Shown: piece by piece, positions 48,700 to 57,598 of the stretch
How the letters are laid out: every line of letters starts with the position of its first letter
How positions within the stretch are numbered: position 1 is the stretch's first letter
Source of the DNA: Mesobacterium pallidum
GTDB taxonomy: Bacteria; Pseudomonadota; Alphaproteobacteria; Rhodobacterales; Rhodobacteraceae
Length of the DNA stretch: 64,000 bases
Direction: 5' to 3'
Assembly (NCBI RefSeq): GCF_019966535.1
Contig: NZ_JAIMID010000011.1
Coordinates: forward strand, 1 to 64,000
Made by a program: the position numbers and the translations under genes
The notes under the pieces: generated by a model
Told to the model about the DNA's origin: nothing
Seen by the model: only the letters and a program-made list of their open reading frames with translations
Databases searched by the model: none

Positions 48700-49364
48700 G
48701 ACTTCGTTCCTTATTTGTTTCCATCGCGCTGGCCTGTGCCGCGCCGGCGCTGGCCGGCCCGCAGGGCGTGATCTCGGTCGTCGACGGCGACACGATCGAC
48801 GTGGGCGGTGAACGCATCCGCCTGCACGGCATCGACACGCCCGAGGATGACCAGAGCTGCGGCGGCGGGGCCACGCCCATGTGGGCCTGCGGTGCCTGGG
48901 TCACGCGCGAGGTGCGCGCCCGCTACCAGGGCCGCCACGCCCTGTGCGAGGGGATTGAACGCGATCGCTACGGCCGTCTCGTGGCCAAATGCGTGGTCGA
49001 AGGGCGGGACATGGGCGATGCGCTGGTCGCGGAGGGGCTGGCCTTTGCCTATCGCACCTACTCGATGGACTACGACCTCACGGAAAAGCAGGCCGCGATT
49101 CGCCATGTCGGCCTGCATGGGCAGGGGGTGCAGCCGCCGCACCTGTTCCGCGACGCGCAGCGCAGCGTGCAGGCCCGGCAGACCGTCACGGCCGCGCCCG
49201 ATGGCTGCGTGATCAAGGGCAACATCTCGAAGAACGGGCGGATTTTCCATGTTCCCGGCCAGGAATGGTACGACCGAACCCAGATCAGCCCGCACAAGGG
49301 CGAGCGCTGGTTCTGCACCGAAGCCGAAGCCCTTGCGGCCGGTTGGAGAAAGGCGCGGCGCTGA
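48693..49364 (+). CDS. exported thermonuclease-family (SNase) nuclease
   Basis: A signal peptide (about residues 1-21, LFVSIALACAAPALAG) is followed by a staphylococcal nuclease domain (about 24-135): SVVDGDTIDVGG, RIRLHGIDTPE with the catalytic arginine, and IERDRYGRLVAKC. A C-terminal module (about 165-223, CVIKGNISKNGRIFHVPG through GERWFCTEAEALAAGWR) is the small domain often found on such nucleases. It probably cuts extracellular or periplasmic DNA or RNA. No clear ribosome site precedes the ATG. Confidence 0.85.
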   Translation: MLRLRSLFVSIALACAAPALAGPQGVISVVDGDTIDVGGERIRLHGIDTPEDDQSCGGGATPMWACGAWVTREVRARYQGRHALCEGIERDRYGRLVAKCVVEGRDMGDALVAEGLAFAYRTYSMDYDLTEKQAAIRHVGLHGQGVQPPHLFRDAQRSVQARQTVTAAPDGCVIKGNISKNGRIFHVPGQEWYDRTQISPHKGERWFCTEAEALAAGWRKARR

Positions 49365-49443
49365 TGCCTCTTTTGATCGGGATCAAGGTGTGACCCTGCG
49401 CCCTGCGCCAATGTGATCCCGACACGAAGAACAGGAGGATCAC

Positions 49444-49689
49444 ATGTCCCATACCCCCCATGAGCTGCACGAGGAATTCCCGGAATTCGCCGCGCGCATC
49501 AGCGAGCTAAAAGCAAATGACACCCATTTCGCGAACCTTGCGGACAAGTACCACGAGTTGAACCGCGCCGTGCACCGCGCGGAGACCAACGTGGAGCCGG
49601 TCGAGGAAATGACCGAGGTGCAGATGCGCAAGGAGCGGGCCGCGCTGAAGGACGCGCTTTACAAGCTGCTGAGCGCCGCCGAGGCGTGA
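49444..49689 (+). CDS. YdcH/DUF465-family small helical protein
   Basis: The 81-residue protein is an alpha-helical hairpin: FPEFAARISELKANDTHFAN, then LADKYHELNRAVHRAE, then MRKERAALKDALYKLL. DUF465 members are small coiled-coil proteins of unknown role. ACAGGAGG precedes the ATG, and a strong terminator follows the stop. Confidence 0.88.
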   Translation: MSHTPHELHEEFPEFAARISELKANDTHFANLADKYHELNRAVHRAETNVEPVEEMTEVQMRKERAALKDALYKLLSAAEA

Positions 49690-49707
49690 GCAGCGGCTGA
49701 GCAATGC

Positions 49708-49740
49708 AAAGGGGGCGGATCCGGATGGACCCGCCCCCTT
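49708..49740 (+). terminator. rho-independent terminator of the YdcH-like gene
   Basis: AAGGGGGCGG and CCGCCCCCTT pair around a 12-base loop, 19 bases beyond the stop. Confidence 0.8.
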
Positions 49741-49903
49741 GGCATCGGGGAAGGGGAAGTCGCCGGTTGGGTCCAGGGTTCAAAGAGCTGAACTTACTGG
49801 CCATCAGCGGTAGATCGCGGGACTCAAATTGTTCAAAGCTGCTTGATCTGGTGCCGGAGTCCGACGAGACTGGTAATCTCGGTATTCGAATGGGCCTCGG
49901 GCA

Positions 49904-50563
49904 ATGATCAGAAACATGGGTTTGAGCGCGGCTTTTTGTGTTCTCTTGGGCAGCGCTTCTTCTGCAGGTGTATGTGACTATCGTCTCAGCCAACTGGCCA
50001 GTCCCAAGACTGCAACGGCTGTTGCTACGGCAAGCGGCGCCGGTGCGACCGTGGGGCCGGCAACCATGGCGATCGGCGGACTCTACTTTTTCCCGCATGC
50101 AACCAGCGGGACATTAATGCTGGGTTCAACCCTCGCTGGAGCTTCCGGGGCCGGAACAGTCGGCATCATCGGCGGTAGCGGATTTGCAGCAACTGTACTT
50201 GCAGTCATCACTGCGCCAATCACATTGATCCTAGCAGGCGGCACAGCAATCTCGGTTGGTGGACTCGAGGCTGGGTGCTATTTTGTGGATGAACGAATAA
50301 CCGAGGAACAAGAGGTACTTGCCGTCCTCAGGAAAGTCGCGTTGACTGCCAATGAGGACTACTTCAAGTTATTTGACGTGGATGAAAAGGAAGCTGCAGA
50401 GACGGGGACCTTCAGCCGGGTGCGTATTGTCGGCGAGGACGAAACGTATGAATTTTACGCAGTTTCGAAGCTCTACATTGTGAATGGAGAGTTGCTTCAT
50501 AGAGATTGGGGTTTCAACACTTCGTTGGGAAACATTGCTGCGTCGGTTGTTGCGGAACCTTAG
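49904..50563 (+). CDS. low-GC accessory membrane or secreted protein, unknown
   Basis: The 219-residue product has a signal-like start (LSAAFCVLLGSASSAG), then a glycine/alanine-rich hydrophobic block (about residues 40-125, with SGAGATVGPATMAIGGLYFF and GGSGFAATVLAVITAPITLI) that could form two or three membrane or glycine-zipper helices. A charged C-terminal domain (about 128-219) follows. No family recognised. Base composition is clearly lower in GC than its neighbours, indicating transfer. A bacteriocin-like or holin-like role is possible but unsupported. Confidence 0.55.
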   Translation: MIRNMGLSAAFCVLLGSASSAGVCDYRLSQLASPKTATAVATASGAGATVGPATMAIGGLYFFPHATSGTLMLGSTLAGASGAGTVGIIGGSGFAATVLAVITAPITLILAGGTAISVGGLEAGCYFVDERITEEQEVLAVLRKVALTANEDYFKLFDVDEKEAAETGTFSRVRIVGEDETYEFYAVSKLYIVNGELLHRDWGFNTSLGNIAASVVAEP

Positions 50564-50781
50564 GTACTTTTTGGCTCCATTGTCAGTGATGACTCATGAT
50601 GCTTGGCCTAACAACGTTGTTGCGTACGACCTCTTCCGCTTGTTGCTTCCTGATATGTGGCATTTAAGCTTTCGAAGTACGCTTGAATCCGAATGGTTTT
50701 TTGCCACAACAGGCGCACCGTTGCATGTTTTGACAACGACGTCCGCCTTTTCTGCGGGTCGCTTGAAGCGGTGGCACGCCC
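50564..50781. other. low-GC gap between the accessory gene and pccR
   Basis: No convincing gene. It holds a perfect 12-base palindrome AACAACGTTGTT (50610-50621). A short minus-strand reading frame here has no family match. It may be the remnant of a mobile element. Confidence 0.45.
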
Positions 50782-52179
50782 TCACTCCACATCATAGGGC
50801 AGCACCCCCCGCGCATTCGGATCGATGCTCAGCCGCCGTTCCAGCGGCGGCACCGACCGCTGATGACAGCGGGTCCGTTCGCAGATCCGGCACGAGATGC
50901 CGATGGGCTCGTAGGCCCGCGCATTGCCGACGTCCAGGTCGTCCGCATAGACCAGCTGCGGCGCGTGGGTGACCTCGCAGCCCAGCGCGATGGCAAAGCG
51001 GCGCACGGGCGCGCCAAAGCTGCCGCCCGGTTTCGACACGTCCCGGGCGAGGCTGACATAGCGCACGCCGTCGGGCGTCTCGGCCAGCTGGCGCAGGAAG
51101 CGGCCGGGCGTCTCGAAGGCGCGGTGGACGTTCCAGAGCGGGCAGGCCCCGCCGAAGCGCGCGAATTGCAGCCTTGTGGCCGAGTGGCGCTTGGTGATCG
51201 TGCCGGCCTGGTCCACGCGGACGAAAAAGAACGGGATGCCCTTGGCACCCGGTCGTTGCAGGGTCGAGAGGCGATGGCACACCTGCTCGATCGAGGCGCC
51301 GAAACGGTGGCTCAGCAGCTCGAGGTCATGGCGGACCCGCTGCGCCTCTTTCAAAAAATCCGTGTAGGGCATCAGCGCGGCCCCGGCGAAGTAATTCGCA
51401 AGGCCCACCTTGGCGATGGCCCGCGCTTCGTTGGTCTGGAAGCGGGCGAGGTCCAGCGTCGCCTCGAGCAGCTTGTCCTGCCGCACGAGGGCCAGTTGCA
51501 GCAAGAGCTGGAAGGCCTGCGTCTCGGGCGCGGCGCGGGAGGACAGGGTCAGGCAGCGTTCCTCGGGGTCGAACTGGCGAACTGCGGCGACATCGCGGTG
51601 CTCGACCCGTATCCCGATGCTCTTCAGCGCGGCCTCGGCGGCCTGGGGCACGCGGCGACTGTCGCCCGCTTGCCGCGCGAATTGCTCGGCCGCGCGGTCC
51701 ACCGCGTCGATGTAATTGTCGCAATAGTGGAAGAAATCGCGCACCTCCTCCCAGGGGGAGGGCTTGGTGCGCGCATCCTCGCGCCCCAGCGCCTCGTCGA
51801 GGCTGGCGAGCCGCTCATGCGTCTGCCGATAGGCCCGGTGCAACGCCAGGAAGGCATGGGCAAAGGCCGGCGCGTTCGAGGCGGTCAGGCGCAGGTCGGC
51901 CTCGGGCGGGATGTCGTCAAAGACCGGGTCGGCCAGCGCCTCGCGCATGTCGCTGACCAGCCGGTCCGCGTCGCCGGTGCTCAACTCGGTCACGTCCATG
52001 CCGAATTGCTGCGCCAGCGCCAGCACGACCGTGGTCGACACGGGCCGCGCGTTCTTTTCCATCTGGTTGAGATAGGGCAGGGAGATGCCCAGCTTGGCCG
52101 CGAAATCCTTTTGCGTCAGGCCAAGGCGCAGGCGCTGTTCGCGCAGCTTGGCGCCGGCATAGAGTTTTTGCGTGGCCAT
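50782..52179 (-). CDS. pccR: ScfR-family regulator of propionyl-CoA metabolism (PccR-like)
   Basis: The N-terminal XRE helix-turn-helix (about residues 8-65) contains LGLTQKDFAAKLGISLPYLN. A central ImmA/IrrE-like region follows, then the family C-terminus with FFFVRVDQAGTITKRHSATR and a cysteine cluster in GISCRICERTRCHQR. ScfR proteins sense short-chain acyl-CoAs; PccR of Rhodobacter sphaeroides controls propionyl-CoA carboxylase through TTTGCAAA sites. The same half-sites lie before this gene and before pccB. The length of 465 residues is normal. Confidence 0.9.
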   Translation of the reverse strand: MATQKLYAGAKLREQRLRLGLTQKDFAAKLGISLPYLNQMEKNARPVSTTVVLALAQQFGMDVTELSTGDADRLVSDMREALADPVFDDIPPEADLRLTASNAPAFAHAFLALHRAYRQTHERLASLDEALGREDARTKPSPWEEVRDFFHYCDNYIDAVDRAAEQFARQAGDSRRVPQAAEAALKSIGIRVEHRDVAAVRQFDPEERCLTLSSRAAPETQAFQLLLQLALVRQDKLLEATLDLARFQTNEARAIAKVGLANYFAGAALMPYTDFLKEAQRVRHDLELLSHRFGASIEQVCHRLSTLQRPGAKGIPFFFVRVDQAGTITKRHSATRLQFARFGGACPLWNVHRAFETPGRFLRQLAETPDGVRYVSLARDVSKPGGSFGAPVRRFAIALGCEVTHAPQLVYADDLDVGNARAYEPIGISCRICERTRCHQRSVPPLERRLSIDPNARGVLPYDVE

Positions 52180-52192
52180 GGCGGCTCCGGAC

Positions 52193-52231
52193 TTTGCATG
52201 TTTGCAATCATCCGGAGCCTAGGTTTGCAAA
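52193..52231. promoter_or_regulatory. PccR-type half-sites upstream of pccR
   Basis: TTTGCATG (52193), TTTGCAAT (52201) and TTTGCAAA (52224) lie 14-52 bases before the pccR start. They suggest autoregulation. Confidence 0.65.
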
Positions 52232-52253
52232 GCGGCGCCCGCAAGCGCTGCGA

Positions 52254-53474
52254 TCACATGCCCGCAATGCGCCGTTGCCGGCGGATCACGATGAACATCG
52301 CGATGAGTCCGCAGATCAGCGAGGTGAGCATCAAGAGCACCAGCGGCGTCTCGCCCGTCTCCGGCCCCAGGATCAGCCCGGCCAGGAAGGACAGCGCCGC
52401 CCCGCCGCCGATCATGATGGCGCCGCCCAGCCCGCTGGCCGCGCCCGCCTGTTTCGGCCGCACGGCCAGGTAGCCGGCGGTGGCATTGGGGATGATCAGG
52501 CCGTTGCCGAGGCCAACCAGGATGACCAGCCCGAAGAAGGTGTAGGGAGAGGCCTGGCCCGAAAGCCCGATCACCAGTTCGACCAGAAGGGCGCCGATGG
52601 CCAGCGTCAGGCCCGCGATGGCCATGGTGTTGATGCCGTAATGCACCGCGTAGCGGCCCGAGAGCCCGTTCCCGACAGCATAGCCGATGGCCGGCGCGCC
52701 AAGGAACCAGCCCAGCGTCTGCGGCGACAGCCCGTAGATGTCGCTGCCGACGAAGGGCGCCCCGCCGAGAAAGGCAAAGAACGACCCCGACCCCAGCGCG
52801 CAGGCCAGCGAATAGCCCCAGAACCGGGGCGAGCGAAGCAGTTCGGGGTAGTCGCGCAGCTGCTTGCCCAGGCTGTTGTCGCTGCTTTTCGGCGCGGTCT
52901 CGCCGCTGTCGGCCCAGATCAGCACGGTCAGCCCCACGCCGACGATCGCGAGGAACCAGAAGTTCGTGCGCCAGCCCAAAAGCCCGTCCAGCTGACCGCC
53001 GACGATGGGCGCGACCAGCGGAACGATGGCCATGCCCATGGTCACGTAGGCGATCCGCGAGGCCGCCTTTTCGCCGTCCACCGTGTCGCGCACGATGGCG
53101 CGGCTCAGCCCCATGCAGACGGTGACGACCGCCTGCACGGCGCGCAGCCCCAGCACGGCCCAGAAGTTTGTCGTGAGCGGAATCGCGATGGTCGCCAGCA
53201 GGAACACCGTCAGGCCGCCCAGCAGCACGGGCCGCCGCCCCAGCGCGTCGGAAATCGGCCCGGCCACGATCTGGAAAAAGGCCGAGGACAGCAAGAAGAC
53301 GCTGATCGTCCAGCTCATCTGGGCCGAGCTGACCTGGAATTCCGCCCCCATCGAGGGGAGCGAGGGCAAGTAGATATTCGTCGCCAGGGCCGAGATCGAG
53401 GCCATGGCAATCAGGGTGCCGATATGCGGCGGGGAAGACCTGTCGAGAAAGACAGTGGTTTGCGCGCTACTCAT
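52254..53474 (-). CDS. Bcr/CflA-type MFS drug efflux transporter
   Basis: The 406-residue protein has 12 membrane segments and the Bcr/CflA pattern: SISALATNIYLPSLPSMGAEF in helix 1 and the MFS loop GPISDALGRRPVLLGGL between helices 2 and 3. It is likely a proton-driven exporter. It starts at 53474 and is divergent from pccB across the PccR sites, so it may share their control. It reads toward pccR with a 74-base gap. Confidence 0.87.
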   Translation of the reverse strand: MSSAQTTVFLDRSSPPHIGTLIAMASISALATNIYLPSLPSMGAEFQVSSAQMSWTISVFLLSSAFFQIVAGPISDALGRRPVLLGGLTVFLLATIAIPLTTNFWAVLGLRAVQAVVTVCMGLSRAIVRDTVDGEKAASRIAYVTMGMAIVPLVAPIVGGQLDGLLGWRTNFWFLAIVGVGLTVLIWADSGETAPKSSDNSLGKQLRDYPELLRSPRFWGYSLACALGSGSFFAFLGGAPFVGSDIYGLSPQTLGWFLGAPAIGYAVGNGLSGRYAVHYGINTMAIAGLTLAIGALLVELVIGLSGQASPYTFFGLVILVGLGNGLIIPNATAGYLAVRPKQAGAASGLGGAIMIGGGAALSFLAGLILGPETGETPLVLLMLTSLICGLIAMFIVIRRQRRIAGM

Positions 53475-53537
53475 GAGCGAAAGGGGTAGGCAGAAGGAAA
53501 AGTCTTGTCCATCCGCCTTGCAGGTCATCGTCACGCA

Positions 53538-53594
53538 TTTCGCAAATTTGCAATTCGCAAAACATGCATTTGCAATGCTTTGCAAATTTGCTCA
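53538..53594. promoter_or_regulatory. PccR operator array upstream of pccB
   Basis: At least five related half-sites are stacked: TTTCGCAAA (53538), TTTGCAAT (53547), TTCGCAAA (53554), TTTGCAAT (53569) and TTTGCAAA (53579), with a weaker TTTGCTCA after. The array ends just before the pccB -35 region and lies between pccB and the divergent MFS gene. Confidence 0.8.
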
Positions 53595-53602
53595 ATTGTG
53601 CT

Positions 53603-53630
53603 TTGTGTCTGCGCCCGGCTTCGCTACAAC
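53603..53630 (+). promoter_or_regulatory. probable pccB promoter
   Basis: TTGTGT and TACAAC are separated by 16 bases. The -10 ends 30 bases before the pccB start, and the PccR array sits directly upstream. Confidence 0.45.
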
Positions 53631-53660
53631 GCAGAAAACATAGGGCGAGGAGACCAGCCG

Positions 53661-55193
53661 ATGAAGGATATCCTGCACGAGCTCGAAGCGCGCCGGGGCC
53701 AGGCGCGACTTGGCGGCGGCGAAAAGCGCATCGAAGCCCAGCATGCCAAGGGCAAGCTGACGGCGCGCGAGCGGATCGAATTGTTGCTCGACGAAGGCTC
53801 TTTCGAAGAATTCGACATGTTTGTCGCCCATCGTTGCACCGACTTCGGCATGGAAAAGCAGCGCCCCTATGGCGACGGCGTGGTGACCGGCTGGGGCACG
53901 ATCAACGGCCGCATGGTCTATGTCTTCAGCCAGGATTTCACCGTCTTCGGCGGGTCGCTGTCGGAAACCCATGCACAGAAGATCTGCAAGATCATGGACA
54001 TGGCGATCCAGAACGGGGCGCCCGTCATCGGCATCAACGATTCGGGCGGTGCCCGGATCCAGGAGGGCGTGGCATCGCTCGCCGGTTATGCCGAGGTGTT
54101 CCAGCGCAACATCATGGCCTCGGGGGTGATTCCCCAGATCAGCGTCATCATGGGCCCCTGCGCCGGCGGTGCGGTCTATTCGCCGGCCATGACCGACTTC
54201 ATCTTCATGGTGCGGGACAGCAGCTACATGTTCGTCACCGGCCCCGACGTGGTGAAGACCGTGACCAACGAACAGGTGACTGCCGAAGAATTGGGCGGCG
54301 CCTCGACCCATACGAAAAAATCCTCGGTTGCCGATGGCGCCTTCGAGAACGACGTCGAGGCGCTGGCCGAGGTGCGGCGCCTTGTCGATTTCCTGCCGCT
54401 GTCGAACCGAGAAAAGCCGCCCGTGCGCCCGTTCTTCGACGAACCGGGCCGGGTGGAAAAAAGCCTCGACACGCTGATCCCCGACAACGCCAATGCGCCC
54501 TACGACATGAAGGAACTGATCCTCAAGGTCGCGGACGAGGGCGATTTCTACGAGATCCAGGAGGATTTCGCCAAGAACATCATCACCGGGTTCATCCGGC
54601 TCGAAGGGCAGACCGTGGGCGTCGTGGCGAACCAGCCGATGGTGCTGGCCGGGTGCCTCGACATCGACAGCTCGCGCAAGGCCGCGCGGTTCGTGCGGTT
54701 CTGCGACTGTTTCGAGATCCCGATCCTGACGCTGGTGGACGTGCCGGGTTTCCTGCCGGGGACCAGCCAGGAATACGGCGGCGTCATCAAGCACGGCGCC
54801 AAGCTGCTGTTTGCCTATGGCGAGGCGACGGTGCCCAAGGTGACCGTGATCACCCGCAAGGCCTATGGCGGCGCCTATGACGTGATGGCGTCGAAACACC
54901 TGCGGGGCGATTTCAACTACGCCTGGCCGACGGCCGAGATCGCGGTGATGGGCGCCAAGGGCGCGACCGAGATCATCCATCGCGGCGACCTTGGGAATGC
55001 CGACAAGATCGCGGCCCATACCAAGGATTACGAGGACCGGTTCGCCAACCCCTTCGTCGCGGCCGAACGTGGCTTCATCGACGAGGTGATCCAGCCGCGG
55101 TCCACCCGTCGCCGTGTCAGCCGCGCCTTCGCCTCGCTTCGCAACAAGAAGCTGACGAACCCGTGGAAAAAGCACGACAATATTCCGCTGTAA
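53661..55193 (+). CDS. pccB: propionyl-CoA carboxylase beta subunit
   Basis: PccB is the carboxyltransferase that moves CO2 from biotin to propionyl-CoA, giving methylmalonyl-CoA. The two crotonase-like halves carry [20 protein letters not shown] with the N-terminal oxyanion loop and [17 protein letters not shown] in the C-terminal half, with [11 protein letters not shown]. The length of 510 residues is normal. GGCGAGGAG precedes the ATG. It pairs with pccA 2.6 kb downstream. Confidence 0.97.
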   Translation: MKDILHELEARRGQARLGGGEKRIEAQHAKGKLTARERIELLLDEGSFEEFDMFVAHRCTDFGMEKQRPYGDGVVTGWGTINGRMVYVFSQDFTVFGGSLSETHAQKICKIMDMAIQNGAPVIGINDSGGARIQEGVASLAGYAEVFQRNIMASGVIPQISVIMGPCAGGAVYSPAMTDFIFMVRDSSYMFVTGPDVVKTVTNEQVTAEELGGASTHTKKSSVADGAFENDVEALAEVRRLVDFLPLSNREKPPVRPFFDEPGRVEKSLDTLIPDNANAPYDMKELILKVADEGDFYEIQEDFAKNIITGFIRLEGQTVGVVANQPMVLAGCLDIDSSRKAARFVRFCDCFEIPILTLVDVPGFLPGTSQEYGGVIKHGAKLLFAYGEATVPKVTVITRKAYGGAYDVMASKHLRGDFNYAWPTAEIAVMGAKGATEIIHRGDLGNADKIAAHTKDYEDRFANPFVAAERGFIDEVIQPRSTRRRVSRAFASLRNKKLTNPWKKHDNIPL

Positions 55194-55211
55194 GGGCAGG
55201 GGCTTAGCGAT

Positions 55212-55544
55212 ATGGCCAAGGGCTGGTACATCGACCGGGGCGTTGATGTCGTGACAGTGTCACGGCGCGTCCCTGTCCGCTTCGACCTTGCGGTCGAGGC
55301 GCGCCTGCCCCTGGCGCGCAGCCTGACGCGGGTCGCCCAGCAGGTGCGCCAGGACCTCTGGCGCGCCCTGCGGGACCTGCGCGGATTTGCCCCCGCCGTC
55401 CGGGTCGAACGGCAGGCCGATGCGCTGCTGGTCCGCGCGGGCGGGCAGGTGGACGGGCCGATCCCGGCGACGGCCGCGCGCCGCGTCGCGGCGCTGCTCG
55501 AAAGCCCCGTGCATCGCGCGCGGTGGCAGAGGTGGGCGTCATGA
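55212..55544 (+). CDS. hypothetical protein between pccB and pccA
   Basis: The 110-residue product is arginine-rich and predicted soluble (SLTRVAQQVRQDLWRALRDLRG, ALLESPVHRARWQRW). It starts 18 bases after pccB in the same direction. It resembles a conserved small protein of this operon in related bacteria; function unknown. Confidence 0.65.
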   Translation: MAKGWYIDRGVDVVTVSRRVPVRFDLAVEARLPLARSLTRVAQQVRQDLWRALRDLRGFAPAVRVERQADALLVRAGGQVDGPIPATAARRVAALLESPVHRARWQRWAS

Positions 55545-55595
55545 TCCGCGGAACCGGCTGGCTTGGCCTGGTGTTGTCCCCGAAAGGAGGACACC

Positions 55596-55859
55596 ATGAC
55601 CCAGAGCCACGGAGCGTCCATCAAGGACGACGAGACCTACGAAGCCTTGCGCGCGGATGGCGCGTCCAAGGAAAAGGCCGCGCGGATCGCCAATGCACGG
55701 GCCTCGCGCCGCTTTTCGCCGTCGAAAAAGGGCGGCCGGGCCGGTCCCTACGAGGACTGGACCAAGGATGCGCTCTACCAGCGCGCAAGGGAGATCGGCA
55801 TCGACGGCCGGTCGGACATGACCAAGGGCGCGCTTATCCGGGCCTTGCGCTCGCACTGA
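55596..55859 (+). CDS. small basic protein with a Rho-N/SAP-like C-terminus
   Basis: The 87-residue protein has a helical N-terminus (YEALRADGASKEKAARIAN), a lysine-rich linker and a C-terminus (LYQRAREIGIDGRSDMTKGA) matching the Rho N-terminal/SAP-like fold that binds nucleic acid. AAAGGAGG precedes the ATG at 55596. The following reading frame overlaps its end. Confidence 0.75.
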   Translation: MTQSHGASIKDDETYEALRADGASKEKAARIANARASRRFSPSKKGGRAGPYEDWTKDALYQRAREIGIDGRSDMTKGALIRALRSH

Positions 55860-56197
55860 TCCTGCTCGCCGCGCCCGCCTGGGCGCAGGACAGCCTCGTG
55901 CCCTCGGGCCAACCGGTCGAGCTGTTCGACGTGTTGGTCGACGAGGACGGCACCACGCGCTGGCGCTTTCTTGCGCCCGAGGTCCGCAGCCTCGACAGCG
56001 ACGCGGTGCTGGACGACATGCAGGCGCTCTGCGAGACCTTCGTGCTGCCCAGCCTCGACGGCGAGGAAGAGGGCGAACGGATCATCGTCAGCCTGATGGA
56101 TATCCCGGTCGAATTCGGCAAGATCACGCCGGAGGCGCGCCAGCATTTCGAGGTCTACACGCTCGAGAACGGCACCTGCATATGGGAGATGTTCTGA
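55829..56197 (+). CDS. DUF6497-like secreted protein, start unresolved
   Basis: The frame gives a signal-like segment (LALALILLAAPAWAQ) and a mature domain with SGQPVELFDVLVDEDGTTRW, AEPEVRS-like and LPSLDGEEEGERIIVSLMD segments. No ATG, GTG or TTG lies in frame near the signal; the in-frame sequence runs back into the preceding gene. Either the start is non-canonical, translation continues by frameshift, or there is a sequencing error. The left limit given is arbitrary. Confidence 0.55.
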   Translation, partial: RAYPGLALALILLAAPAWAQDSLVPSGQPVELFDVLVDEDGTTRWRFLAPEVRSLDSDAVLDDMQALCETFVLPSLDGEEEGERIIVSLMDIPVEFGKITPEARQHFEVYTLENGTCIWEMF

Positions 56198-56408
56198 TGC
56201 TCCCACAACATGTTGCGGGCCTCTCTTCATGCAGCGGCGGGCTTGCGTCTTCCGCGTCACAGCAAACCTGCCTTGCGCCGGGCGCGTATCGCGGAGCCTT
56301 GATTTCAGGTATGCTCGGGACTGGCCGTGGTGACGCGGCCGAGCCAACGCAACTGGTCCAGGGGGCGCCGCGCGCGACCTGCACCGCATTTGGAAACAGG
56401 AGACAGGC

Positions 56409-56549
56409 ATGTCCAAGAGCATCAAGCTTCTCGCCCTTCTGGGCGTCGTCGGCACCTTCGCGGCCTGCGGCAGCACCGAGGAAGACTACGTGGTCGTCCA
56501 GCCCGAGCCGATTTCGGCCGAGCCGGTCTACACCGGCAAGTACAAGTAA
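56409..56549 (+). CDS. 46-residue lipoprotein
   Basis: A short signal (MSKSIKLLALLGVVGTFAAC) ends in a lipobox cysteine at residue 20. The mature part is 27 residues, acidic then tyrosine-rich (EEDYVVVQPEPI). ACAGGAGA precedes the ATG. It follows a 211-base gap that contains only a CAACATGTTG palindrome (56206-56215). Confidence 0.65.
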   Translation: MSKSIKLLALLGVVGTFAACGSTEEDYVVVQPEPISAEPVYTGKYK

Positions 56550-56693
56550 GACCCGCGCGGGGCAGGCCGGTCGGCCGGCCCCGCACGTGGCCGCCTTTGC
56601 GCAGGATCAAGGTGCCGCGGCGGTCATCCTGTATCCTGTGTCCAACCGGGCCCGTTCGGCGGCGCGGTTTGCGACAACGGGAGCCACAGAGAC

Positions 56694-57032
56694 ATGCGCA
56701 ACATTTCCGGAATTTTCCTCGCGGGCGCGTCGCTTGCCCTGCTGGCCGCCTGCGCGCAGGAACCTGCGCCGGTCGGGATGTCGCCGATCTTTGACAAGTA
56801 CGGCGACCCCAGCTGCCCGGGCGGCTACAGCCTTGTCGATGACATCTGCGTGCCGCGTCCCGATGACCGGCCGCATGACGACGGGTCTGTCGCGGGGACT
56901 CCTGCTGGTGGGGCGGCCGGTGCCGGCACCGGCCCGACAACGGGCCGCGGCACCCGGAACACCAACCAGACCCAGAACACCAATCAGAATACCAACCAGG
57001 CCCAGAATACCAACCAGAACAACAAGCCCTGA
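56694..57032 (+). CDS. lipoprotein with an NTNQ-repeat tail
   Basis: The signal ends in LALLAAC with the lipidated cysteine at residue 20. A central domain has a cysteine pair (PSCPGGY and DICVPR). After a glycine/threonine linker the last 25 residues repeat NTNQ (DNA repeat 56958-57023). It is probably anchored in a membrane and exposed to the periplasm. No family recognised. Confidence 0.7.
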   Translation: MRNISGIFLAGASLALLAACAQEPAPVGMSPIFDKYGDPSCPGGYSLVDDICVPRPDDRPHDDGSVAGTPAGGAAGAGTGPTTGRGTRNTNQTQNTNQNTNQAQNTNQNNKP

Positions 57033-57074
57033 GGGTCGGCGCGGCGCGCGTCCGGCACGGGCCGGAGGCGCGCC

Positions 57075-57434
57075 ATGCTGAAGCACAGGGGCTTTCCCGG
57101 GCGTATGCCCGGTACCGATTACCAGTTCGTCATCCGTCGCGCGAACCCCAAGGGCGTCACGCCGCTGACCCCGCGCGAACGCTTCCGAGATCGCAAGCCG
57201 GCCGACCGGCGGGCGGATGCCGCCTTCATGGCGGCCCTCTGGGCGCATTTCGGCGATGAACCGTTCGAGCGGGGCAACCTCGACGCCGGCCGGCTGTCCT
57301 GGCTCTTTGGCCGCGAGGTCAAACCCTACGACCCCGACACCTTCGACCCGGCCAGCTACGAATCGCTTCTGGTGATCGACGAGGCCGTCGCGCGCGCCGC
57401 CTTTCCCGACGCGATGAACGGGAATTGGGCATGA
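57075..57434 (+). CDS. conserved hypothetical protein upstream of pccA
   Basis: The 119-residue soluble protein has RANPKGVTPLTPRERFRDRK and a C-terminal acidic half (GREVKPYDPDTFDPASYES). It shares the operon strand. No function assigned. Its stop overlaps a possible ATG of a short downstream frame that I do not call. Confidence 0.65.
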   Translation: MLKHRGFPGRMPGTDYQFVIRRANPKGVTPLTPRERFRDRKPADRRADAAFMAALWAHFGDEPFERGNLDAGRLSWLFGREVKPYDPDTFDPASYESLLVIDEAVARAAFPDAMNGNWA

Positions 57435-57598
57435 CCTCGCACCCAGAAATTCTATTTAGGCGAGAATTGGCCGACGCCTCTTCCTTTGCGTCAAGGTTGT
57501 TGCAAAGTAGGCGAAAGTGGCAGACGCTTGAGATCGACGGCTACGGGCCGGTCCACCATATTTCGGGCCGCGTTCTTCTCCGTTACCCTTCCCCTGAA

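Noticed and set aside
50594..50785. Minus-strand frame in the low-GC gap, possible transposase fragment
   Set aside because: Too short and without recognisable transposase motifs.
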